Shown here: one piece after another, positions 52,660-64,000 of the stretch
Layout: each line of letters opens with the position of its first letter
How positions within the stretch are numbered: position 1 is the stretch's first letter
Assembly: GCA_031841125.1 (NCBI GenBank)
Contig: CM063107.1
Location: 23,206,499-23,270,498 of the forward strand
DNA: 64,000 nucleotides
Reading direction: 5' to 3'
Source of the DNA: Acanthococcus lagerstroemiae
Taxonomy: Eukaryota; Arthropoda; Insecta; Hemiptera; Eriococcidae
The notes under the pieces: generated by a model
Told to the model about the DNA's origin: nothing
Seen by the model: only the letters and a program-made list of their open reading frames with translations
Database searches by the model: none
Translations under genes and position numbers: made by a program

Positions 52660-55600
52660 TGCTCGAAGGTTGTTTGAAAAGTCAGTACTCGGCCACTCCT
52701 AGTAACCATTCGACTGAATTGGGGAAGGGTGGACTTTCCAAGTTCCAAATTTGGTTTTATTTTAGCTGGCATTCTTGCTATCTCTAACAAAAAAATTGCT
52801 AGCTATGGCCCAGAGTTTAGAGTATCTTTGACTACTACTAATTTTTTATGATTGTTATAGCCAACCTGTAAAAAAGGGGGCTCTCATGGCGAGGGAGGAA
52901 CTGACTATCAAAATAATAATAAAAATTACTTCGCTTGTAAAATTCTTCAGTTTTTTTTGGAGCTTTTTCGGGAAGGGGTCTAAACCTCGGAGCCCCTCCT
53001 ATTTGCACTTGTTTTGATCATTCAGAATATCAGTCCGTCAGTTAAAATCGCTGCCACGGTAATTTAGAGCCCAATCTCTGGAAAATGAATTAGGGAGAAA
53101 ATTATTAAATTGAGCTACTGAGCAATAGTAAAATGTACCGAAAATCAGTTTTGGGCTGAAAACTACGTCTCTTTTCTAATCGACAAAGAGATTTTCGCTC
53201 CTTTAGACCAGTTAACTAGTACTCGAATGTGTGCAAGTAGAGGAAATGCGTAAAATGAGATCACCAAAATGTCTTATTGTGATCACTTTTCAAAAGACTG
53301 CGCGGTAAAAATCATGAGGAAGTGAGAATACCGAGTCGGTGGGAAATCAAGAACATAAGAACACTACCCTAGTACCTACTCGGGATTCCAATCTTTTACA
53401 ATATTTTTTCAGGAAGTCTCTATAGTTTCACGTGTGTACAATTGATCCACCATTATAACTGCGCAATTTTAGTTCAACAATAAGTCATAAATTTTCATTA
53501 AAGTTTCGGATTTTATATGAAAATGGAACTCAAGTACCCTATTAAAAAAAATGCATATCAATTAATAGGAAGAATTTAAATTTTCCTAAATTTTCCAATC
53601 AAGCCCGTTTTAGGTCAGTGTTACCATTGTTCAAATTTAATACGGACATTAGATTAGGCAAAGCAGTGTTTCCAAAAAGTAAAGGATTCATAACTTTATA
53701 TGCACTGTCCAAAAAATGAAATAAAATTAAAAAAGTTGGGCGCAGAGCTGAGGTAGGTCGGGCTAAGCCCATAGCACCCGTATAAGCGCTACGGGCCTGT
53801 TTCCGAATCGAAAATTAGTATTTCATGAAAAATTTTTGGTGCAAAGATAGTAATATATTGTCTTATGATTGTAGGGCATATCTGGAATGTACTTGAATGG
53901 AAATTTCAAAAAATTTAAAAGTTCGTGAGATATGACGGATTTTTGAACGAACATACTGCAATCAAACGCAGGATCGTGCTTTTAATTTCCAAGAGGCCAT
54001 ATTAAAGTTTCATTTAACTCATCCGCCTCAATGAACCACTTCTTTGCAACTGGAATAACTTTAATTCAATAGTTTAAAATGACTTCTCAACGTGACGCTG
54101 CCCCTTCTGTCGCTACTAGTTCGAAGTTACAAAAGTATTTTAGAACTTAAGAAGCTCTCTATTCGGACGGCTCATTAAAGAAGAAACCCTACAACTAACT
54201 AGAAAATGCCATTCCTATTTTTTCAATTGTTTTCTCTCTTTACTCAAATATTTCAACGTTAAAACTTTTTCGGGTATTTCCGATATTTCTCTCGCTGCTG
54301 TTGATTCGGTAAATAACAGCTATGCTCATATAATACACACTTCTGGGCTTCACCTTCAATTAATCAGCCACGAACAAAGTTAACGCTAATAAAGAAATAC
54401 CTCCAGCTTCTCTAATTGAGTTACAAACAGAAAATCTATAGAACACAGTTTTGAACAATTCTTTATAATTTCTAGATGGAAAAATAGTCGAAATTTTACA
54501 GAGAGAAAAGTTAGGAGTCCTGAAGCAGACGGCTATGATATGTTCGTTGACCACATGAACCCACTTCAACTCTTTTTTCTTCATCTCATTGAATAGGCCC
54601 AATTACCAGGGAAAAAAATGACTAGAATCACGTAAAATTGTACAATAAAAAAAACTAGACGGGGATATCGTTCCGGAGAATTTACGTTTCCACGATCAGG
54701 CGTAGTAGGGGGTGACGTATTGTGTAGATGGTTCGATGAATAAATTTGAAATTTGCAAAACATCATTATACATCAAGTACCTATACAGACTTGTAAATGA
54801 GCTCGTGTAGGTCACCAGTCGTATTGGTAACGAGTTTGTGATATTTTTAACGGCTTGGCACCCCCCCCCCAAAAAATGAGGCATCCCACACGCAATAAAA
54901 ATTTTGATAGCGAAGAAAACGTTTAGCCTGTTTTTCAAACCTGAGTGTTTTTTTACCCGAAAATCTGCAATTCACAATTGAAGAGCTTTTCTCCATAGCT
55001 TAAGTTTATCACGAAGTCCTAGATTGTGTCTAACTTTACTGATCTCTAGCTCCAGCAAGGTGAGACATTTTTTGGTGCCATTATAGGTCAGAAACATTCA
55101 TTACCAATTCTGAAGCAAGTAGCATACAGTTGTGAGCAAATTAAGAAGGAAAAAAAAAAAGGAGGTTGGAAACATTCATCCTTCGTACTTATGAAAATAC
55201 TCGTACTTCCCCATATTGGAGCAACAGGGCAACAAATCTAAGAAAAGATCTGAAATTTCAGATGGACCGAAGTCGTCTTAGAACACAGGTCTTGAATTCA
55301 TTTTAAGCAACTGGGAAATTATCTCAAAAACGTTACGTTTTCACTTTTAGTCGTTGTTTCCCTACTAGCCATAAGATGAACGACCAAAAGCCGAATCCTT
55401 TTCTACATTGGTGAGCAATAGCTGTGGGCTTTCACATTAAAAATGATTAAAATGGAAGACGCGAAGATGCGATGCGCAGATTTAAGTGATACCGTATAAA
55501 TTACATGAGAAAATTAATTCTTTACGCTGAAGGTGCTCAGCTGTTTCCCCGTTCATAAATTCATAATGCATTAGCTATTATTTATAGAGCATTTAGATGA

Positions 55601-55736
55601 AATTTCAAACCTAAAAATGATGATGTAACGGCCAAGCGACATGCACACTCGGAATATAATTTCGAAGAGAGCAACAACTTGAATTATATTTTTGGTCGCG
55701 CAAAATCATGAAAGTAAATAAGCACCAGCTTGACAA
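52660..55736. other. Intergenic, no gene seen
   Basis: AT-rich, with minus-strand ORFs of 60-80 codons near 54360-54938 lacking recognised motifs, and a C run at 54861-54870. Confidence 0.4.
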
Positions 55737-56286
55737 ATTGAATGGATCACCTCAACAACGTTGTAACGGACAATTTTTTCAAAACGGAGATTTTGATGCA
55801 ATAACGTTGTAAACACCAATACGCGTTGTAGGGACTATTTTTCCCTTCGCGAAGGTTTTTAAATGAGTGTTTTTTCGTTGTTTTTTCTAATATATAAAAT
55901 TTTTCATACCTTTTACTTTTTAAAATTTTATTTCACCTGTGTTGCTTTTATTTAAAAGAGGTACCAAGACTGAAAAAGGTTCGTTTGCCCAGAATTAGTC
56001 GCCATCCACCCACTCCCTTGTTTGCAGGAAAATGGGCAACAACATTCTAACCAACCACTGGTTACGTTGTTGCCAGAATTTTTAAACGTATTTGAGTCTT
56101 GCTTGGAGTCAGGCTTTTAATATGGCTGAAATTTTTTACATGACAGCTTCTATGGGTGCGGCAAACACGATTACACTATTGTTCATTAAAAAAAAAAATC
56201 GATCAGCATGTTCACAACATTTTAAGTTCTACTGAAAAATTTCGTTTTTGTCGGTTACAACGTTGTTGAGGTGACCCATTCAATTG
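55737..56286. mobile_element. 0.55-kb TIR element (MITE)
   Basis: TTGAATGGATCACCTCAACA (left) pairs with TGTTGAGGTGACCCATTCAA (right); together with ACGTTGTAACGGACAA the inverted repeat is about 45 bp. AACGTTGTAAC-like motifs recur inside (about 55800, 55825, 56060). No coding capacity. Confidence 0.88.
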
Positions 56287-56859
56287 ATCTTGTGCTCCAA
56301 AATTTTGACTCGACCACCCCTGAAAAGTTTTATAGCGGCTATCATAGAACTACCTCGGGGTAGGCGCCACCAGTTGATGTATTTTACCATTTTTATGCTG
56401 TATTGCCGGGCCTATATCAATTTTTTTCGTTTCAAAATTAATTTTGAAAAAATTTCGAAGAATTTTTTTTTGGGGGGGCTGTAACCCCCCTTGGTTGCGA
56501 CCTTGTTAACAAGAGCTTATAAGACCATAACAGTCTATCAATCACGGAATAAGACCTAAAATGGCTAAAATGTAAAGTTCGGAAGACCAAAATCTATCAC
56601 ATGAAAACCAGAAAAGACCAAAATGAGACCAAAATCAGTTAGGTTTTGACCAAAACTGGACCAGATAGGAAGTAGGACTGGAAACAATCAAATCGACACC
56701 AAAAGATAGCGTTACCTGCCCAGTTTTTCAGGGTTTGCACGAAAGAGAAAGAAGTGTTTAGCCCGAACCGTACCGAGGGCATTCGAAATCACAGAAAACG
56801 AGAATTTGTAGAAAAAACGTGTGTACTGATCGCTTGTATGCAGAGATTGAAAACGAAAT

Positions 56860-57560
56860 GAAATTTCATTATATGTTTTTATAACGTTATTCAGATTCAA
56901 ATATTTTCGGTTTTTATTTCGTTTTTGTTATTCCTAGGAATTTATGTTACGTTATTTTTTCGTTCCTAGGTTGTAAAGTATTAATCGTTTTAGTTTGTTT
57001 CGTTATTTCACTATAAATGTTGAAAAAACGTTATTCTTCCGTTTTTTGTTACGTTTTTTAAATTTTACTCTACAGTTTACCTACAGCAAATTCCTTTCTG
57101 GCCTAAAAGCTGAAACTGAAAGTAGTTATCTACCTACCTATAAATAGGCTACCGTGGCATGGTTGGAATAAAATTATAGAAAATAACTACACAATTAGTC
57201 AGAATCTGGACTACATCTGGAGCTTGGTTCACTTATCAGTTATCACCAGTCCAGCCAGACATATTACTGTTTAAACTCAGTAAGATTAAGGTCCTCTTCC
57301 TGTTTGCTACTCAAAAAATAAACAAAAAAACAAAAAAAAAACGGAAAATTTTTCGTTTTTGTTATGTTTTTTCAGTTTTGTTTTAAAGCTCAAATTTGTT
57401 ACGTTATTTGAAGTCAATTTTGTTACGTTTCAATTTCGTTTTTCGTTTCTTTAGAGTATATCGTTCTGTTATGTTATGTTTCCCAGCCTCTATAAAATAC
57501 CGTTATTTTTTCGTTATTTCGTTTTGGTTACGTTACGTTTTCCATCACTGCTTGTAAGAA
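56860..57560. repeat. Degenerate GTTACGTTTTTCG simple repeat
   Basis: Strings such as TTCGTTTTTGTTACGTT, TTTTCGTTATTTCG and GTTATGTTTTTTC recur on the + strand at irregular intervals, with one repeat-free stretch (57090-57300). No gene. Confidence 0.6.
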
Positions 57561-57911
57561 CGAATCTCGAAGTACTAAGCATACACTGTGACTAAACTGT
57601 AAAGTGTAAACTCAACTGTAATACTGAATTAAAAGGATTTCCTGAACTACAAAACATAGAACTGAATACTAAACTGAACTGATGTCCTACCTGGCCGATC
57701 GAGGCAGAAAAAAGGAGAATGAGTCAAGAGAATAAGAAAAGAAGAACGTGGTATTGAAAAGGTCACGCACCGGATGTATAGGAATGCAGAGGACAAAAGA
57801 CGTTTGCGAGACGTTTGCATCGTGCGACGCAGAAAACAGCCAGGCAAAACGATTTATACAAAGCCGTACATTCGCTAGGAGAAGATCGCCGCACATCTAT
57901 AGGTCATATCC

Positions 57912-58012
57912 GGTCACTGACGCGATACTCGAAAGGGTAGTTCCTGTGGCCGGGGGTGCGGTGTCATAGGGGCCACTTTGGCATGCGTACATCGCCATAC
58001 GTCCCACCACAC
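57912..58012. repeat. Dispersed 100-bp repeat, copy 2
   Basis: This is the second copy of the 14664-14766 repeat, 43 kb away, about 85% alike by eye. The surrounding 57650-58310 is GC-richer than average, but ORFs on both strands show no recognised domain. Confidence 0.8.
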
Positions 58013-58019
58013 CAGGAGG

Positions 58020-58843
58020 AGAGTTAAAGAGGTGGCCTGCGTTGTTACAAAAATGGCCTGAACAACAGATTTTCCTGGTGGTCTTTTCAGTCCCACTGCG
58101 TCCTTGTTGGTAGCGCACAGTGGCCAGGGGAGGAAACAGCTACATGGGTGCTTGCGTGGAAATTTCCTTTGGTCCGGCAGGGAGCCCAACAACTGTCGTT
58201 CGGGAGCTTTGATCCTAGTACGAAGATTAGAAACTCGATTTCGGACTAAGCTGAAAGAGGAAGTACTGCACTGGTATAGGCATAAGAAGGCAACAAGCTA
58301 AATCGGTAAATGTGGGACCCGACAACTGATTAAACGTTACGGTTGGTGTTGTTGGGTGATAGACAGTTCCATCGAAAGGCAGCCATTAACTTACAACACA
58401 GTCTGTTAACCGCGTAGTGGCCGAGTTATTCGCATGTCGTCTTCGCTGATTTACTTAATAATCGAGGAGTGCCAATATGGGGAAAAAATGATCAGTTAAC
58501 CTGGTTTCCGGCCTCGCACACGTCGAATCTCGAATCGCTTCACGTCACGTAACATCGCATTACCAGGTTAGTTCATCAAGCAGAAGACAGAGAAGCTCAA
58601 TGGATGTGTTCTGATGCGACACAAAAACTAAATGTCGATTGTCGACGTCAGAATCATGGTTCGACTTTGTTAGGCTTTGGAATCATTTCGTTTCAGTTCT
58701 TCCGCATCCGCCTAAACTTTGTCATCGCGATCGAGCTTGGCGCGCTTCTCGCACCGAGGTGACTCTTCTCGACAATAGATATTAATTTTTTCAACTCGCT
58801 CATTTACGATTAGCGTATGTCGTAATGCTTTTCCGTACATGAA
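58020..58843. other. Upstream flank of candidate secreted-protein gene
   Basis: Less AT-rich than average with many CG dinucleotides, compatible with a promoter region. No clear TATA box or initiator can be named. No repeat copy elsewhere in the window was noticed after 58012. Confidence 0.35.
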
Positions 58844-59003
58844 ATGCACGATAATTTACTCGGTGTGATATTGTTGTTGATTTTGGTATCCGTCGGATCA
58901 TGCGAAAATTGTAATCCGCACAATAATCAGTCGAAGGGCTTCGTCAGCACATTCATCAAATATTTGGATTACGCTTTGGATTTCTTGTTTCAGTCAGTTT
59001 TCG
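58844..59003 (+). CDS. Candidate first exon of a secreted protein gene
   Basis: The ATG is the first Met after an in-frame TAA at 58823. The 53 codons start MHDNLLGVILLLILVSVGSC, a textbook signal peptide with likely cleavage after SC, followed by ENCNPHNN and a mature segment ending KYLDYALDFLFQSVFG. A GT donor (GTACGT) follows in phase 1. A tiny upstream ORF sits at 58825-58842. The region around the exon is less AT-rich and free of obvious repeats. I do not recognise the family, and no further exon was found before the window ends, so it could also be a chance open stretch, but the signal peptide and donor together argue for a real gene. Confidence 0.5.
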
Positions 59004-59839
59004 GTACGTATTGAATGGGTATATTTCCGATTTGCCCACGAATCGAGAATGCGCAAACAAGGGCGTACGTTTTCGAGAGGGCGTAACAAACGGGATTCGG
59101 GATGTCGAGAAACGGCAATCTCGCGAGAGTTAATCGATTGCGAATTGTTGAGTGCACTGATCTTTGACTTGCACCTCATACCTTATGAGCGCAAATAGCC
59201 AATCTGTAATAGAAAGCGGGGGAGGGGCTCATTTGAGGCTGATAACTATCAAGATAACGCTTAAATTCTTTCTCAGTTTTCCAAGAGACTTCCAGTGGAT
59301 GGGGGGAGCAAGCCCTCCTCCCATGATTGTGAGGCTGCGACTCAGACTCGAGTATCATTATACCTTTATTACCTCAAATTCCTTGTTTACATAACCATAC
59401 ATTCACTTACATACGTATATTCGTGAGTAGATTTACAAGTTTGTGCGTAAATAATTGATCACAATATTTTAAGAGCTAAGCCCCTTTTGACAAACTTTTC
59501 CTTTAGCCATTTCCACTCGCCTCTTTCCTCAGTTACTCTGTGGTAATGATTGTGTGGCAGAATTTGCTAACTTTTGTTGTCCACTTTTTAGCCCCCTTTT
59601 TTTTCTTGAATAGGATACACTATTATGAAATTTTATAAGACCGTCTATTATCTTGAAGTTTGGACACGCGTCCTGCTCACTCCAATTTAATCCTGTTGAT
59701 AGTGTGGCAAATATTTCTAATATGCAGGGCGTTCCGATGGGGGGGGGGGCAACTTACCCCCCTGTAAGAATTTTTCACTCAACAGTTGGAAGAATTTACC
59801 ATTTCAGTCAGGTGAGTTGGAAAAATCCAACAAGTTAAA

Positions 59840-61300
59840 CAGTTTTTGACATTTTTATGTCTTTACACATGAAAATTTCACGCGCCACTTTGTTAATAAT
59901 AATAATAATAATAACTTTGTGACTTATCAGCGATGGATATATAGACAAGTTTTATGTTTATCTTTATGTCTTATCAGTAGGAAATGAGACTGCTGTAATA
60001 TCCGTGGGGAAGGAGAAGGTGGTTTTATATCGGGTAGAACAAAAATATAAATGTGGCAGTTTCTACGTATAAAAAGGGGTAACTTTGTCGATCAATCGAA
60101 GTCTCAAAAAACGCGAAAAAAGAAAAAGAAAATTCTTTGGTCGAAAAATTCAATTTTGAGATTCTGGTTGATTTCTATAGAAAAAACATCGCAATAACGA
60201 AGAGACAAAATTTACTCGCAGGAGACAGAAGAGGGAGAGAGACAAAGAGAATTATAAAAGAGAATGAGAAAATAATGCGAATGTCTGCGTTCGCTTCTTC
60301 ATGGTTTTTCGGAGCTCACGAATAAATCCGATGTACTGAATTGTTACCACGCAGAAGAGCAAAAAATTACCTTTCCAACAAGCCCTTGTCGAGACTAGTA
60401 ACCTGATTCCGCGGTGAGTTAGGGCCGCTTGACGGAGTGGGAGAAAAAGGTGTGTCTAACTTTAAACGCGGTTTTCCCAAAAACGTGTTTTCGCGCGTTA
60501 TTGTTACACTCATCTTTGACCCCTTGTACTTATCTCCGGAACAAAAAACGCTACAAATCTCGCCGGTAGCTCGTTGAAATGGGCATTCATTCCTCTACCT
60601 ATTACGTACTGTCTGTAACTCAAAATTTGTCGTCTCGACAAAGTTACCCCTTTTTATAGAAACTACCATAATAGACCTGGCTGACTGACTAGACTGTTCC
60701 CTCTGTGTCTTATCAGCGATATTATGTAGGCAACTTTTGGGAAAAAGATGGTTGCCTGATTTATATTGGGTAGATCAAAAATATATAGACCTGACTGACG
60801 GACTGACTGGATTGTTTCCTTTGTGTCTTATCAGCGATATATAGAAACATTTTATGTTTGTCTTTATGTCTTATCAGGAGGAAATGAGACTGCTGTAATA
60901 TCAGCGGGGAAGGAGAAGGTGATTGTCACATTTATATCGGGTAGACTTTTCATGCCTATCGTATATTTTTCTCTGTCATTATGTCTTTCATCAGCTATAG
61001 ACTGACAGTCTCACGTCTGACTTCAGGTCTTATCTCAGTAATGAAGTAGAAGGTGACTAAGCTGTCCCTGCAATTCTTTAGATTTTTGACATTTTTATGT
61101 CTTTATTTTGACATGTTTTCTTCATGTCTTATCAATGAGTCTCGTATCTGTCATTATGTCTTATCAGTAATGAAGGAGACGGTAGATTGTCGATTTTTTG
61201 AATTTTCCCTTTGTCTTTTATCACAAATATATAGACAAGTCTCGGCTAGGTTGGCTGGGTGGGTAGTCTGGCAGGCAACGGAAACTGGCTGACTCTGACT
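59840..61300. repeat. TTATGTCTTATCAG tandem-repeat block
   Basis: At least four diverged units of 100-160 bp carry TTTATGTCTTATCAG, GGAAATGAGACTGCTGTAAT, GGGGAAGGAGAAGGTG and ATATCGGGTAGA (near 59960, 60705, 60860, 61110). An (AAT)n tract lies near 59895. The unit is interrupted by the element at 60051-60668. ORFs at 60823 and 61053 are repeat by-products. Confidence 0.8.
60051..60668. mobile_element. 0.6-kb MITE inside the tandem-repeat block
   Basis: GGCAGTTTCTACGTATAAAA, then AGGGGTAACTTTGTCGA at the left pairs with TCGACAAAGTTACCCCTTTT, then TATAGAAACTACC at the right. The neighbouring unit at 60777-60800 reads CAAAAATATATAGACCTGAC without the insert, so it serves as an empty site with an AT-rich (TA-type) junction. 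Confidence 0.85.
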
Positions 61301-61761
61301 GACTATCCAGTTTTTTTTGTTTTTTTTTTGTCTTCCCCCCCCCCCTTTTTCTTTCTTTGATATACTTGGGAATTGAGTTGAGAAGTTGGGGAAACCCAAC
61401 AAGTCAAAAGTTTTGCTTTAATACTTGGGAATTTTAAGAGTGGAGTCAGTTGGGACTTTCACAATCTTTCCCCAAAAACAATTCTATTAATTTTGTTTGC
61501 AGTATAATTTTCTAACGAAATTATAACTGTCCCAGATAGACTATGTTTTCTACTTTTTCGACTGACCAAACTTACTACGATTTTAGTTTCTTGTTTTTTG
61601 TCAGAATCTTTGTTTTGCTTACATTCATTTCCAATCTGGCCAGTCTAGCTTTCTCCACAAATTTGTTGATCATTTTTTCTACTTACTCGTCTGTTTTAAG
61701 ATTAGAGTCCCGTTATTTGGAAATTATTATAAATTACACAGGCTTTCGCTCTTGATTTTTA

Positions 61762-62291
61762 CAGTGGATGCCGACTATAACGAGGCCGGTTATACCGAGA
61801 AACCGGCTTATACGAAAAAAAACCTCGGTCCCTTGAAACAAACCTATATGTATTCTCTATGTATTTCTGATCTGGTTTTAGCGAGCATGCAGATAACGAG
61901 ATTCCGGTTAATACGAGCATACGTGCCGTTATTTTAATACAAATTTTCTGCGTGTAGCGAGGAAGTATGAGAGTGGAAAGTTTATCAAGTGAGCCAGCGT
62001 GCAGGTTTATTATTATTTTTTTTTTAAATAATGACTTTCCCTATCTTTATTTTACGTGGATCAGGTGGTCGATGATACAGTTAGGCAATTTATAGTATCC
62101 TTTCGTTTCGAAAAAATGTTCTAAGTGCTTTTTATACAGGTATACAATTTTTATCGCAATTAACGAATCTCTCGGTACAACTGGGTGTAATGAGTATCTC
62201 GTTATATCCGGTCGTACTGGTAATACGAAATTCCGGCTACAGCTAAACAAACTGTCAGTCCCTTGAATCTCGTTATAGCCGGCATCCGCTG
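61762..62291. mobile_element. pogo-like MITE with TA duplication
   Basis: It starts CAGTGGATGCCGACTATAAC and ends GTTATAGCCGGCATCCGCTG, inverted repeats of about 25 bp flanked by TA at 61760 and 62292. The motif TATAACGAGGCCGGTTATA and relatives recur inside (61785-61815, 61890-61910, 62195-62235). CAG ends with TA duplication fit pogo/Tigger-type elements; no transposase is present. Confidence 0.88.
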
Positions 62292-62479
62292 TAATACCTT
62301 TTCTCTCCAGTCCATTGACCTGAGACCTCGTCTAGGGCACAGTTAAATAACATAGAGGATACCCCTCTTTCTGTTACTATCTTGCTTTCACATTTGTCAG
62401 GGTGTCTACTGGTCTACAGACTTTTCAGAAAAAAAATGTTTCTTAACTTTTTCCGAACTTCTTTTTTGGTTGTCACTTT

Positions 62480-62900
62480 GTCATAAGATTGTTAAGGTGA
62501 AGTACCAAATGTTGATCTACGTTTTTCAAGTGAGCCCCTGCGGGCCCCATATCAGTACTGAACCCCAAAATCACGATCAATAATAAATTTCAACATTTTA
62601 CTTTCACTTTTCTCAGTTGAACTTTTTCAAACTTCAGCCAATGCTAACCCACAGGGATTTCAAAAAAGGTTAAAAAAAACAACAATATTTGACCCCCGGT
62701 GTCAAATGTTGATCCCGTGGCGCATCTCAATCTCAAGCTCGTTACGTTTACTTACTGAAACATTTCATAAATTTCGAATGTACAGTAGTTTCCTTTCCAG
62801 ACATTTTAAAAAGTATTAAATGTTCATCTGGTCAACATTCGATACCTAGATTAACATTTGACACTTATATGTATCTTAAGTATGAAAATTCTTTGTTAAA
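62480..62900. repeat. CAAATGTTGATC-rich possible decayed TIR element
   Basis: CAAATGTTGATC-like motifs occur near 62508, 62705, and inverted near 62835 and 62861. The outer pair may be terminal repeats of a decayed element, but the ends are not clear. Confidence 0.4.
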
Positions 62901-63059
62901 TGATCAGAGACGAAACTTGACTTTCAGTTCGGGGTGAGGAGGGGGCGAAGAAAAATTTGCCGACAAAATTTTTTTCAATTTGAAAATTTACCGATTTTTT
63001 AATCAGAATATTTTTTAATCGAAAAAAAAAAGCAAAACAACGTTCTATGAAAAATTCAG

Positions 63060-63440
63060 TTCATATATGGGTGATCCGTGATCCATGATAGATCGGATCA
63101 GAGTCTGGTATAACTGAATGAGTAGGCTTCTGCTACATCCTTGGAAGGATGTGAGAGGCACTTCAGAACATTGAGTGAGCGCATACATTTGGCTTTTATG
63201 TGTTTTCTATGAGGTAACCAGGAAAAGCGAGCGTCAAGATAGAGGCCGAGAAATTTGATTGAATTGGAGCGAGGCATCGATTGTGAGTCGAGTAGAAGAG
63301 GTGAGAAAGTTAGATTTTGTTTATTCGATGCTGGAACATCATGAATTCTGTTTTGCTTCGTGATATACGGAATCCGTGTCTAGAGGACCATGTTTCGATT
63401 AGTTTTATGTTTTCTTGGGGTAGTCTATGAATACTTAGCA
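63060..63440 (-). mobile_element. jockey-like LINE RT fragment (degenerate)
   Basis: Minus-strand frames read IETWSSRHGFRISRSKTEFM, then IKFLGLYLDARFSWLPHRKH, then IKAKCMRSLNVLKCLSHPS and a TLIRS end, with shifts between them. This matches the C-terminal RT region of jockey/R1-type LINEs (FR-S-SKT, KFLG-LD--L-W--H, LIR). It is a different family from the 5560-6780 RT. Confidence 0.8.
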
Positions 63441-64000
63441 CTCACGCAGTTCTTATACACTTTCAGTTTTTGCTTTCGTATCCTCTTGCCCTAGTCCGAA
63501 TTAATTTCTCTCCCTCGGAAAACTCAGAAGTTCAATTTGCTGTCAGTGACTTCACATTTCCTCAAGGGATGGCGTGAAGTTCTGTTACCCGGGTTTTCAG
63601 TCAATTGTCGTGGTCAATCTTTGACTAGTGCAAAGATATATGCCTTATACATACATCTTTTAACACAACACACGGCAATCCTAGTACAGTTTTCATCCTT
63701 GAAAATGAACCAGATGCCAGATCATAGTCAGTAGCGCATGTGATAGCACAATTTTCAAATACATCCTGGAAACGGAAACTCGTGAAGCTGTTTTGTCCGT
63801 AGTCGTGGATATCAGTGCTTTCGCCGAGAACAACACTATCTATCTTTGTGGAGAAAAGTCGCCCCCTTCTGAATTTTGATGCTCCTGCTCTGTAAGCTTG
63901 TTAAATATTCTTTACTACTTACAAACTAAGTATTATGGAAAAACAAGCCCCCCCCCCCAAAAAAAAAAAAAAAACTATTTTAATATTCTCAATTTCTGGG

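Larger units (their letters stand above)
59728..61480 (-). repeat. Split copy of the 35280 hAT-like family
   Basis: 59728-59835 (CAGGGCGTTCCGATGGGG, AATTTTTCACTCAAC, TTTACCATTTCAGTCAGG) and 61310-61480 (ATACTTGGGAATTGAGTTGA, GAGTCAGTTGGGACTTTCAC) together equal the reverse complement of the 35280-35779 repeat. The intervening 59840-61300 is an unrelated tandem-repeat block, apparently inserted. Confidence 0.65.

Overview
The window is AT-rich eukaryotic nuclear DNA, almost certainly from an arthropod and probably an insect. The evidence is a multi-exon gene with GT-AG introns of 0.2 to 11 kb, a polyadenylation signal, many decayed class I and class II transposons (mariner, hAT, pogo-like, MULE, RTE-like and jockey-like LINEs, Penelope-like), and a tRNA-derived SINE. 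There are no operons, ribosome binding sites or CRISPR arrays. Most open reading frames of 60 to 140 codons here are chance ORFs or lie inside repeats.

The main gene runs on the + strand from 4582 (or upstream of the window) to a stop codon at 36477-36479, with AATAAA at 36788. Nine exons join in phase into 493 codons. They encode the catalytic and C-terminal parts of a copper type II, ascorbate-dependent monooxygenase of the dopamine beta-hydroxylase/MOXD1 family. All six expected copper ligands can be placed: His-His in exon 2, His in exon 3, His-x-His in exon 5 and Met in exon 7. The signal peptide and DOMON region were not found and probably lie before base 1.

The introns hold most of the mobile DNA. 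1-4.6 kb: degenerate repeats and two hAT-type miniature elements with exact 8-bp target duplications. 4.8-6.8 kb: two decayed LINE copies on the minus strand. 8.4-15 kb: a hairpin element, low-complexity repeats, a tRNA-Leu-like SINE and a 1-kb terminal-inverted-repeat element. 16.6-27.7 kb (the largest intron): two dead mariners, an inverted pair of 0.3-kb repeats, a 440-bp palindrome, another hAT element, a MULE transposase tail and a LINE 5' part. 31.3-36.3 kb: a nested element pair and a 237-bp palindrome just before the last exon.

From 36.8 to 58.8 kb I see no host gene. This stretch holds a Penelope-like retroelement (41.9-44.0 kb), an insertion with a visible paralogous empty site (38.8-40.1 kb), a foldback-like element with oppositely oriented tandem arrays (48.5-51.0 kb) and several miniature elements.

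At 58844-59003 there is a candidate first coding exon of a second + strand gene. It encodes a clean signal peptide and ends at a GT donor; its downstream exons were not found. The remainder (59-64 kb) is repeats: a repeat copy apparently split by a tandem-repeat block that itself carries a miniature element, a pogo-like miniature element, and a jockey-like reverse transcriptase fragment. The unusual content is structural (foldback, palindromic and nested elements) rather than a new enzymatic system.
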